Source: an uncultured Prevotella sp.
Lineage (GTDB): Bacteria; Bacteroidota; Bacteroidia; Bacteroidales; Bacteroidaceae
Assembly (NCBI GenBank): GCA_934230685.1
Contig: CAKQFF010000063.1
Span: forward strand, 1-9,805
Reading direction: 5' to 3'
Length of the DNA: 9,805 bases
The position numbers and the translations under genes were made by a program. Under the pieces are notes generated by a model that worked only from the letters and a program-made list of their open reading frames with translations, was not told the DNA's origin and did not search any database. Positions 1 to 7,506 of this stretch are shown here, one piece after another. How positions within the stretch are numbered: the stretch's first letter is position 1; every line of letters starts with the position of its first letter.

Positions 1-1596
<1,596 letters not shown>

Positions 1597-1600
<4 letters not shown>

Positions 1601-2826
1601 TTTGCAATAATCGTTTTTGTTATGACTGTTGTGATTTTGTTTTTTACGTTTAGCATAATGGCAACGAAACTTAAAGCCACGAAGAGTAACATTATCCATG
1701 CCATTGTGAAAGGAGTGCCTGTTGAGAATGAAGCCAATAGCAAAGAAGAAATGATGCCGCTGCCATACTGCAAGGCTCCCATGAACGCCGCAGCCGAACC
1801 AACCATAGTGGCAGGGACGGCATCAAGCGCAGCCGCATTGGTGCATGATGCGATAATGCCGTTCATGCTGAAGATGATGAATACGAAGCCGATGATGCCA
1901 AATATGCCACCCCAACCCGTGGAGGCAGACAGAAAAAGGCCTATGCCACCAATGATGGCTATAGTGGTGGAGAACAACAGAAGCTTGTCAAGAGAATAGC
2001 GGGTAACCATTCTACGGTTGAAAAGTCCGATGCTCGACACACCAATCATGTTCATTCCGAAGAGTAGTCCGTAATATCTCGCATCTACATGAAAATAAGA
2101 GATATAGACAAACGGCGAGCCTGCAATAAAGGCATAGATGGCAACATAGAAGAAAGCCACGCTCAACGTATATGCCATATAGGGTTTGTTGCTGACAAGA
2201 CGCAGGTAACACACGAATTCGCGCTTGATGGAATCGTTGGCCCGTTTCTCTGCAGGTAGGGTTTCGGGCAAGAAGAATACTGCCACGAAGAGCATGGCAC
2301 TAAGAGCTGTCATCAGCCAGAATATGGCTCTCCATGACCATATGTCCTGCAAGAAACCTCCGGCAAGAGGGGCTATGATAGGAGCAAGTGCAAGGATGGT
2401 CATCAAAGCCGACAACATCCTTGCAGCCTCCGTGCGATTGTACAAGTCGCGCACCATTGAGCGTGAGAGCATCGGTCCGATGCAGGCTCCTGTAGCCTGA
2501 AACACTCGCCATATAACAATCTCTGTGATGGAATCGGACATGGCGCATCCTATAGAGCCTATGGTGAATATAGCCATACCCGCATACAGCGGTTTTTTCC
2601 TGCCGATGCGATCGCTGATAGGTCCCCATATCAGTTGTGCGATGGCAAAACCGATAAGAAATCCTGTGATGGTAAACTCCACATTTCCGCCTAACGCCTT
2701 CTCCATAGCCGGCATGGCTGGCAGGTAGATGTCGGTGGAAAGTGTGGTGCTACCCATCAGTCCGCTCAGAATGAGCATGAACAACCATTGTCGCTTATTC
2801 TCTTGTGAAATTTTCTTCATTGTCAT
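1597..2826 (-). CDS. MFS multidrug exporter, Bcr/CflA family
   Basis: A 409-residue major facilitator with about 12 hydrophobic segments, the usual length for the Bcr/CflA (DHA1) drug:proton antiporters. The family signature STDIYLPAMP lies at 30-39 in the first helix. Motif A reads GPISDRIGRKK (68-78) in the loop between helices 2 and 3. RVFQATGACIG followed by SRSMVRDL (107-128) is also typical, and APIIAPLAGG (148-157) occupies the motif C position. Members export bicyclomycin, chloramphenicol, sulfonamides or small metabolites; the substrate here is not predictable. An alternative start two codons downstream (2820) is equally possible. It is the first gene of a probable operon: its TGA overlaps the ATG of the exported hydrolase, and a -7 box lies about 25 bases upstream. 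Pairing with a hydrolase and a reductase suggests export plus chemical modification of one compound class. Confidence 0.93.
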
Positions 2827-2873
2827 ATTCTTGATTTAAAATTCCGCTGCAAAGTTACGGAGAATCAAGAATA
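2826..2873. repeat. 11-bp perfect inverted repeat framing the MFS promoter (candidate operator)
   Basis: TATTCTTGATT at 2826-2836 and its exact complement AATCAAGAATA at 2863-2873 are separated by 26 bases. The pair brackets the candidate -7 box at 2850-2857. One arm abuts the MFS start codon and the other lies in the promoter spacer. Arm centres are 37 bases apart, about 3.5 helical turns. The distal arm would be upstream of the transcription start, so an RNA hairpin is unlikely; a DNA-binding site for a repressor or activator is the better guess. The 10-mer TTCTTGATTT of the left arm recurs at 518-527, just upstream of the aldo/keto reductase. No regulator gene is visible beside this operon. 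Confidence 0.5.
2850..2857 (-). promoter_or_regulatory. Candidate -7 promoter box for the MFS-hydrolase-AKR operon
   Basis: Read on the minus strand this is TAACTTTG, matching the Bacteroidetes -7 consensus TAnnTTTG. It lies 23 bases upstream of the MFS start codon, implying a short leader. No matching -33 TTTG is found at the expected 19-21 base distance, so the assignment rests on the -7 box and its position. Confidence 0.5.
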
Positions 2874-2999
2874 GAGACTTTACGATAAATTCGGCTCGTA
2901 TTACACAAAATTCATATAAACACAGTATTGGGCACAAAATGATGAACCACCGAGCGAAACCTTACATGAATACTCTATCTTGATGTGCCTCTATTTTTT

Positions 3000-3037
3000 A
3001 TATTGCTGTCCGGTAAAACTTTTTCAAACAGCAATAT
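3000..3037. repeat. 10-bp perfect inverted repeat in the intergenic gap
   Basis: ATATTGCTGT (3000-3009) pairs exactly with ACAGCAATAT (3028-3037) across an 18-base spacer. On the minus strand the stem is followed by an A-run rather than a T-run, so it is not a standard intrinsic terminator for the upstream PAP2 gene, and there is no plus-strand gene for it to serve. Function unknown: a protein-binding site, a 3'-end RNA structure or a remnant repeat are all possible. Confidence 0.45.
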
Positions 3038-3068
3038 TTGGAAGGGAATGTTTCAATCGAACCCATAA

Positions 3069-3118
3069 TGTGCCAAACAATAGTTATCCTATGAAATTTT
3101 ATAGGTACGTTTGACACA
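3069..3118 (-). repeat. Nested inverted repeat downstream of the PAP2 gene
   Basis: TGTGCCAAAC (3069-3078) and GTTTGACACA (3109-3118) pair at nine of ten positions; in minus-strand RNA the odd pair becomes a G-U wobble. Inside it, CCTAT (3088-3092) pairs with ATAGG (3101-3105) around an 8-base loop. The structure sits about 70 bases past the PAP2 stop and could be a 3'-UTR stem or a weak terminator; no T-run follows it. Confidence 0.35.
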
Positions 3119-3158
3119 TCACTCTTAATAGATATTATTATTCATGTTCATTGTTCTG

Positions 3159-3170
3159 AAATCTGTTTTA
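3159..3170. repeat. Left copy of a 12-base direct repeat flanking the four-gene block
   Basis: AAATCTGTTTTA here is identical to 7389-7400. One copy is in the gap beyond the PAP2 gene and the other in the gap before the EamA gene, so together they bracket the EamA-regulator-kinase-PAP2 block. The motif is AT-rich and could match by chance. Confidence 0.3.
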
Positions 3171-3187
3171 AACTATTATTCGCTTTT

Positions 3188-5026
3188 TTATAAAAGCAAA
3201 GCAAAAGATGCGCCACATGCCAAAGTGTTCATCCATTCTCCACTTGCCTTGTTGTGAGATGGTTGTAGATTGTAATCAATGAAGAAGTGGATGCCGTAAT
3301 TGTTGTTTGCCTTAAAAGAGCAGGACAGGCCGCTGCCAAAGCATACACCGTTTCTTGTACCGACAGTAACATTGGAAAGTTCCAAACGTGGATAATGCAC
3401 AAAACCACATAGAAGTTTACTGCCAATTGCCCACCGCTGTGACAACGGATAAGAAAAGTAACTGCCACCACATAAGGAAACAGCGTCAAATGAATTTTCT
3501 TCTGCCTTGTCACCATTAACTATCAACGCTGTGTTTGATACAGTAAACCGTCCGCCTATGCCAAGGTAAGGATTAAAGAAATATGCACCTTCCAATCCGA
3601 CGGAAGAACCTGATGAGGTGCGGAAAGTATTGTTTTCGTCGATGTCATATTTGCTGAGAGGGACGTTAAGTCCCACATATAAGCTTGCGAACGACGGATT
3701 GCCCATTCCGCCATCCAATTGGAAGTCAGTTGTGGCAGAATGATTGATGCCTTTATTCTTGAATATCAAGTCACCAATCCAATATCCCAACTCTGTGGTA
3801 AGTATTCCTATTCCTGCACCTGTCAGCACATCGCTCAGCCAATGCTTGTTGTTAGCCATACGCATAAGTCCCGTTGCTGTAGCCGTAGTATAGGCACCTA
3901 TACTTATCCAAGGACTTTTATGCCCATATTCCTTTGAAAGCATAGTGGCAGTCATGAAGGCAGTTGCTGTATGTCCAGAAGGAAAAGAGTGCTCGTTGGA
4001 ACCGTCGGGGCGCGTTACGTGCGTTGTGGTTTTCAGCGTGTTCACCACACCGCCCATAAGCATGGCAGAAAATGCATCAGATACCAACATTCTGCCCCAA
4101 GAACTGCGTCCTTCTACTCCTGCAGTCTTTAGTCCGAGCATGACGGCTGCTGGCGCAAACTGCATATAATCATCAGTATGGTTGCGAAACTTAGGCATAT
4201 AGTCGTTGCGCAGACTACGAAAATGGTCATCTTCACTCTTTACGATGAGTCCAGCAGCAACCAAGGGAACACCTACATATGTCATCTGATACAGTCGGGA
4301 TGAAGAGAACTTGTCCAATTTGCTTTCTACCTTTGGCGAAGGTTGATCTGGTTGATTAACAACTGGTATACTGTCGTTCAACTCTTCCGCCGTCACATTA
4401 TTGTTGCTGACAACAAAAACGCAGATGGTTAAAACCAAACGTTGTTTAGTCCGCTTCGTCATATTAAACGTGTAGCGCATTGCATGGTAAACACAAAATC
4501 CTATGAGAACGCCCAATATTCCGCCACATAATACATCAGCAGGATAATGAACACCAAGATAAACTCGCGAATAGCACACGCACAGAGCTAAAGTTATCAA
4601 GAAGCCTGTAGTCCATCGTCTACGTATAATCAATGATGCAAGCGAAACGGCACCGAAGGAGTTTGCAGCATGGCTTGAAACAAAGCCATATTGTCCGCCA
4701 CGATACCCATTAACAAGATGCAGCAAGCCTTCCAACTCAGGAGCATGTGATGGCCGCAAGCGTGCAAAGAACGGTTTTAAAACACTTGATGATACCTGAT
4801 CGCACAAAGCAACAGTCACGACCATGGCGATAATCATACCGATAGCCACTGAGTGATTGAAATGCTTGAAGACATATATAATGAATAACAGTGACGGCAC
4901 TACCCACAATATACGAGAAGACATAAACTGCCAAAAGCAATCCTGCAAATAGCCTCCGTCGTAATTTAATAACAGCATAAGATGTTTGTCTATGCTGTCA
5001 AGTTTGTCAATAAATATTTCCCACAT
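3188..5026 (-). CDS. Double PAP2 phosphatase with C-terminal beta-barrel-like domain
   Basis: A 612-residue protein that reads as two proteins in one. Residues 1-188 form a membrane PAP2 phosphatase with about five hydrophobic segments and a full motif set: Lys84...Arg91-Pro92, SSH with His119, and Arg154/His160/Asp164 in SRVYLGVHYPAD. Residues 189-213 look like a signal peptide (MTKRTKQR, hydrophobic stretch, VTA before Glu214). Residues about 245-420 carry a second full PAP2 set: Lys332...Arg339-Pro340, PSGH with His352, and Arg389/His395/Asp399. Residues about 435-612 have alternating polar/hydrophobic strands and glycines, like a small outer-membrane barrel. PAP2 enzymes dephosphorylate lipids such as undecaprenyl pyrophosphate, phosphatidylglycerol phosphate or lipid A; which applies here is unknown. 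The start lies 95 bases past the kinase stop, so it may be the last gene of that operon or have its own promoter (5066-5073). A frameshift fusing two genes is a live alternative. Confidence 0.85.
   Translation of the reverse strand: MWEIFIDKLDSIDKHLMLLLNYDGGYLQDCFWQFMSSRILWVVPSLLFIIYVFKHFNHSVAIGMIIAMVVTVALCDQVSSSVLKPFFARLRPSHAPELEGLLHLVNGYRGGQYGFVSSHAANSFGAVSLASLIIRRRWTTGFLITLALCVCYSRVYLGVHYPADVLCGGILGVLIGFCVYHAMRYTFNMTKRTKQRLVLTICVFVVSNNNVTAEELNDSIPVVNQPDQPSPKVESKLDKFSSSRLYQMTYVGVPLVAAGLIVKSEDDHFRSLRNDYMPKFRNHTDDYMQFAPAAVMLGLKTAGVEGRSSWGRMLVSDAFSAMLMGGVVNTLKTTTHVTRPDGSNEHSFPSGHTATAFMTATMLSKEYGHKSPWISIGAYTTATATGLMRMANNKHWLSDVLTGAGIGILTTELGYWIGDLIFKNKGINHSATTDFQLDGGMGNPSFASLYVGLNVPLSKYDIDENNTFRTSSGSSVGLEGAYFFNPYLGIGGRFTVSNTALIVNGDKAEENSFDAVSLCGGSYFSYPLSQRWAIGSKLLCGFVHYPRLELSNVTVGTRNGVCFGSGLSCSFKANNNYGIHFFIDYNLQPSHNKASGEWMNTLACGASFALLL
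4388..4462 (-). other. Internal signal-peptide-like segment and possible second start
   Basis: This codes residues 189-213 of the double PAP2 protein. It has a Met followed by four basic residues within seven, a short hydrophobic core (LVLTICVFVV) and VTA just before EELND, fitting signal peptidase I rules. Translation could begin at the ATG at 4462-4460, giving a 424-residue exported PAP2/barrel protein. The ATG overlaps an out-of-frame TGA (4461-4459). Removing one base of the three-A run at 4466-4468 would bring the upstream frame onto that TGA, ending the first protein and producing an ATGA overlap. Confidence 0.6.
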
Positions 5027-5065
5027 AAGTATCTAATTTTGTTTGCGACAATATATTTTTTTGAG

Positions 5066-5073
5066 CAAAGATA
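5066..5073 (-). promoter_or_regulatory. Candidate -7 promoter box for the PAP2 gene
   Basis: On the minus strand this reads TATCTTTG, matching TAnnTTTG, about 40 bases upstream of the PAP2 start and just after the kinase stop. No clear -33 TTTG is present. If active, it would let the PAP2 gene be expressed independently of the two-component genes. Confidence 0.4.
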
Positions 5074-5121
5074 AGGTGGAACTTTGTGGAAATGTTGGAG
5101 ATTGTACAAAATCTCGGGATT

Positions 5122-6213
5122 TCATCTGAAATTTACAACAAAACATTGTTGGTTCTCTTTGTATTGGTATTCTATATTCCAACCATGATAATCGCAAATA
5201 GCCTTGACAATGGCCAAACCAAGTCCGTTACCGCTCTTGTTTTGTGCTGGGCGATAGAACCGACGGAAGATAAGCGATGGGGATAACGGCGGTTCTGCAG
5301 AAGTATTGGAGATGGTCAGTCTTTTGTCGTTTATACTTATAGTAATAGCTCCATCGGGAGTGTTGTGCCTCACGGCATTGATGAAAAGATTGTTGACCAT
5401 ACTCTCCAAGAGGATGCGGTTGGCATTGATGCTCAATGGTTTTTGTATATACTTTCTGTATATGTGCAAATGACCAGAAATACTTTCAAGTGAGGGGAGA
5501 AGGCTGTCAATGAATAGGTCGAGCTGTATTCGCTCCTTGGTGTCAAACTGCTTGTTGTCAATCTTTGCAAGCAACAGCAGACTGCGGTTGAGATGCGAAA
5601 GACGTGATGTCATTTGAAAAAGGTCTTGTATGATGCCTGCTTGTTCTGATGTCAACTCAGGTTGCTGCAACAGAAGCTCCAGTTTGGTTTGGAAAATGGC
5701 AAGAGGAGTTTGCAACTCATGCGAGGCATTCTCCGTGAATTCCTTTTGGGCGACATAACTGTCAATATCCTTCTTCATCAGCTTGCGCAAAGCATCGGTA
5801 AGTCTTTTAAACTCTTTCACGTCGCTTTGCGGCATGACAGGAACTTGCATATTCTCCAGTTTGAAAGACTCAACGATACAGAGTGTCTTGTCGAAAGGTT
5901 GCCATAGTTTCTTCGACATTATCCGTATGGTCAACATGATGCCAATAAACAGCAAGGCTGTTATCAGCAGATATTGCAGCATGATGCCCTTCATGATGTC
6001 TTCCTCCAAATCCATCATAGGGATGTCATTCCCTGACTGTACAGCCTCTATCAAGTCTGCCATATCCTCTGCATAATAATTCTTGGTAAGCAGATAAAAT
6101 GCAGGGGCGGCAAGCACAAACAATGTGGCAATGCACGCAACAAAGCGTGTCATCGACTTACGCATAAGGCTTTTTGATTTCCCATGCCTTGCTGTTTCGT
6201 TGAATTTCGTCAT
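5122..6213 (-). CDS. Sensor histidine kinase (two-component system)
   Basis: A 363-residue membrane kinase. Two membrane helices (about 23-42 and 80-99) enclose a 37-residue periplasmic loop with nine acidic and two basic residues, ending in the cluster DLEED. After a linker with no clear HAMP domain comes the H-box FTENASHELQTP (159-170) with phospho-accepting His165. The N-box follows (273-284, VNNLFINAVRHN), then the F-box IFRRFYR (315-321) and the glycine box GNGLGL (328-333). The G1 box is reduced to ISNTS, as in many QseC/PmrB-like kinases. It should phosphorylate the regulator encoded just upstream. The chosen ATG (6213) overlaps the regulator's TGA as ATGA; an in-frame ATG four codons earlier (6225) is possible. 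The acidic loop suggests sensing of cations or cationic peptides, by analogy with PhoQ and PmrB; this is inference. Confidence 0.93.
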   Translation of the reverse strand: MTKFNETARHGKSKSLMRKSMTRFVACIATLFVLAAPAFYLLTKNYYAEDMADLIEAVQSGNDIPMMDLEEDIMKGIMLQYLLITALLFIGIMLTIRIMSKKLWQPFDKTLCIVESFKLENMQVPVMPQSDVKEFKRLTDALRKLMKKDIDSYVAQKEFTENASHELQTPLAIFQTKLELLLQQPELTSEQAGIIQDLFQMTSRLSHLNRSLLLLAKIDNKQFDTKERIQLDLFIDSLLPSLESISGHLHIYRKYIQKPLSINANRILLESMVNNLFINAVRHNTPDGAITISINDKRLTISNTSAEPPLSPSLIFRRFYRPAQNKSGNGLGLAIVKAICDYHGWNIEYQYKENQQCFVVNFR

Positions 6214-6887
6214 ATAGCATTCCATTTATACCCCATACCATATACATTCTTGACACAATCCCTAATGCCAGCCTTTGCGAGTTTGGCTTTCAGGTTCTTG
6301 ATATGCGTGTAGATAAAGTCGAAATTGTCCATCATGTCGGCGAAGTCGCCGCTCAGATGTTCGGCAATTGCACTCTTTGATAGTACACGGTTCTTATTGC
6401 CGATGAAGAACAACAGCAATTCGTACTCGGACTTTGTCAACGTGAGGGAATGTCCGTTGGCAGTAACACTCTTTTCAAGCAAGTTGATGTAAATGCCACC
6501 ACATTCGAGCATATTGTTTGCTCCAAATTCCTTGCGACGTATGATGGCATAGATGCGCATACTCAGTTCGGCAAGATGGAAAGGCTTGGCGAGGTAGTCA
6601 TCTGCCCCTATCTGCAATCCCTTCACCTTGTCATCAAGCGAATCCTTGGCTGAAACAATAATCACTCCAGCCGGATTGTTGCGCTGTTTGATGTCGCGCA
6701 GAATGTCAAGACCGTTGCCGCCGGGTAGCATCAGGTCGAGCAACACACAGTCGTAATCATAGACGCGAACCTTCATCATGGCATCGTTAAAGTCAAAGGC
6801 TTGTTCGCACAGATACTTCTCGCCTTTGAGGTAATCAACAATGCTGTCGGATAGTTTGCGCTCATCTTCTATTATCAGTATTTTCAT
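6210..6887 (-). CDS. OmpR/PhoB-family response regulator
   Basis: A 225-residue DNA-binding response regulator of normal length. The receiver domain (1-120) shows the acidic pair Glu7-Asp8, phospho-accepting Asp51 in LLDLMLPGGNG, the switch Ser79 (VSAKD) and Lys101 (LAKPF). The C-terminal winged helix (about 125-225) has the typical LTLTKSEYELLLFF strand-helix entry and ends in VYGMGYKW, the usual hairpin wing. It is probably activated by the kinase whose gene overlaps its stop by four bases. Only ten bases separate it from the upstream EamA gene, so the three are likely co-transcribed. Likely targets are its own operon, the PAP2 gene and the divergent RND pump; no binding site is proven. Confidence 0.95.
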   Translation of the reverse strand: MKILIIEDERKLSDSIVDYLKGEKYLCEQAFDFNDAMMKVRVYDYDCVLLDLMLPGGNGLDILRDIKQRNNPAGVIIVSAKDSLDDKVKGLQIGADDYLAKPFHLAELSMRIYAIIRRKEFGANNMLECGGIYINLLEKSVTANGHSLTLTKSEYELLLFFIGNKNRVLSKSAIAEHLSGDFADMMDNFDFIYTHIKNLKAKLAKAGIRDCVKNVYGMGYKWNAI

Positions 6888-6897
6888 TTCTATTTTA

Positions 6898-7314
6898 TTA
6901 TTTGTAAAGCATAACGATACTGCCAGCAGTTATCAGCAAGGCACCCACGATGACTTTGGCGTTTATCGGTTCTTTCAAGAACATGAACGACAGGCAGATG
7001 GTGATTACCACACTGAGTTTGTCGATGGGCGCGACACGCGACACGTCACCCAGTTGCAAGGCTCTGAAATAAAAGAGCCATGACAGCCCAGTGGCGGCTC
7101 CCGAAAGGATGAGGAACACCCATGTGCGCGACGGAACACACCGCAAGTCGCACGTGTGGTTGCCCAGTATGGCAATGGTCCATGTGATGAACAGAATGAC
7201 CGTAGTGCGGATAGCCGTAGCGAGGTCAGAATTGATGTCTTTCACTCCAATTTTGGCGAAGACTGCTGTCAATGCGGCAAAGAAGGCTGACAACAAAGCG
7301 TAATATTTCCACAT
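6898..7314 (-). CDS. Small EamA-family (DMT) transporter, COG2510 type
   Basis: A 138-residue membrane protein made of one EamA repeat with five hydrophobic helices (about 3-22, 32-50, 65-85, 95-114, 118-137), half the length of typical ten-helix EamA exporters, so it probably works as a dimer. The conserved stretches FFAALTAVFAKIG, ATAIRT, SWLFYFRALQLG and SRVAPIDKLSV are those I associate with COG2510 proteins. The substrate is unknown. The start at 7314 (MWKYY) fits other family members; an in-frame ATG six codons upstream (7332) would add MQIITT. It is the first gene of the minus-strand block, ten bases before the response regulator. Small DMT proteins include the ArnE/ArnF lipid carriers, so a role in lipid modification is conceivable beside a PAP2 phosphatase, but nothing in the sequence proves it. 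Confidence 0.88.
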   Translation of the reverse strand: MWKYYALLSAFFAALTAVFAKIGVKDINSDLATAIRTTVILFITWTIAILGNHTCDLRCVPSRTWVFLILSGAATGLSWLFYFRALQLGDVSRVAPIDKLSVVITICLSFMFLKEPINAKVIVGALLITAGSIVMLYK

Positions 7315-7362
7315 AGTTGTGATGATTTGCATTTATAAAACGTAGCAATAAAAGACATATTG

Positions 7363-7384
7363 CAGTATTCATGTTACAATACTG
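7363..7384. repeat. 7-bp inverted repeat in the divergent promoter region
   Basis: CAGTATT (7363-7369) and AATACTG (7378-7384) are exact complements across an 8-base spacer. CAGTATT occurs a third time at 7444-7450, overlapping the candidate -7 box of the RND gene. It may be a regulator-binding site shared by the two divergent units, or, if transcription starts near 7408, a hairpin in the EamA leader. Confidence 0.35.
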
Positions 7385-7388
7385 TTAA

Positions 7389-7400
7389 AAATCTGTTTTA
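7389..7400. repeat. Right copy of a 12-base direct repeat flanking the four-gene block
   Basis: AAATCTGTTTTA is identical to 3159-3170. See the left copy for its context. Confidence 0.3.
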
Positions 7401-7414
7401 TTCCTAATGCTGTA

Positions 7415-7422
7415 CAAATCTA
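7415..7422 (-). promoter_or_regulatory. Candidate -7 promoter box for the EamA-regulator-kinase operon
   Basis: The minus strand reads TAGATTTG, matching TAnnTTTG. It would give a leader of roughly 95 bases before the EamA start, containing the inverted repeat at 7363-7384. No -33 TTTG is found at normal spacing. Confidence 0.35.
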
Positions 7423-7446
7423 CAAAATATCAACAGACTCCTTCAG

Positions 7447-7454
7447 TATTTTTG
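7447..7454 (+). promoter_or_regulatory. Candidate -7 promoter box for the RND pump gene
   Basis: TATTTTTG matches TAnnTTTG and lies 48 bases upstream of the RND start. No -33 TTTG is found 19-21 bases upstream, so the promoter may need an activator; the neighbouring response regulator is an obvious candidate. Confidence 0.4.
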
Positions 7455-7491
7455 CGGGCGAATTTGTGGAAACGCAACGTAATAATATAAA

Positions 7492-7506
7492 ATGAATAAA
7501 ATATGA
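7492..7506 (+). other. Four-codon upstream ORF touching the RND start
   Basis: ATG AAT AAA ATA TGA encodes MNKI, and its TGA overlaps the RND ATG (7503-7505) as ATGA. Neither ATG has a clear Shine-Dalgarno sequence. It could be a leader that feeds ribosomes to the pump gene, or a chance product of the AT-rich leader. Confidence 0.2.

Larger units (their letters stand above)
2874..3187. other. AT-rich intergenic region without a supported gene
   Basis: This stretch lies between the stop of the PAP2 protein and the promoter of the MFS operon, both minus strand. I find no open frame of credible length and no tRNA. It holds two inverted repeats (3000-3037 and 3069-3118) and one copy of a 12-base direct repeat (3159-3170). 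No stem followed by a T-run is seen on the minus strand, so no canonical terminator for the PAP2 operon can be named. Confidence 0.6.

Noticed and set aside
1601..1699. N-terminal extension of the exported hydrolase
   Set aside because: The extra 33 codons overlap the end of the MFS gene, are strongly basic and would place the signal peptide inside the protein; the ATG at 1600 with the ATGA overlap explains the data better.
1622..1999. Plus-strand open frame of 125 codons
   Set aside because: It lies wholly antisense to the MFS exporter, is Met/Pro/Ala-rich low-complexity sequence, and has no promoter or neighbour supporting it.
2225..2629. Open frames on both strands inside the MFS gene (2225-2500 plus, 2300-2629 minus)
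   Set aside because: Both overlap conserved MFS coding sequence and show no domain or signal of their own.
3000..3037. Inverted repeat as insertion-sequence ends or an intrinsic terminator
   Set aside because: The arms are only 28 bases apart with no transposase, no flanking target duplication was seen, and the T-run lies on the wrong side for either strand's terminator.
3182..3197. GCTTTT...AAAAGC hairpin at the PAP2 stop codon as a terminator
   Set aside because: The stem is only six base pairs, mostly A-T, includes the stop codon region, and is not followed by a T-run on the minus strand.
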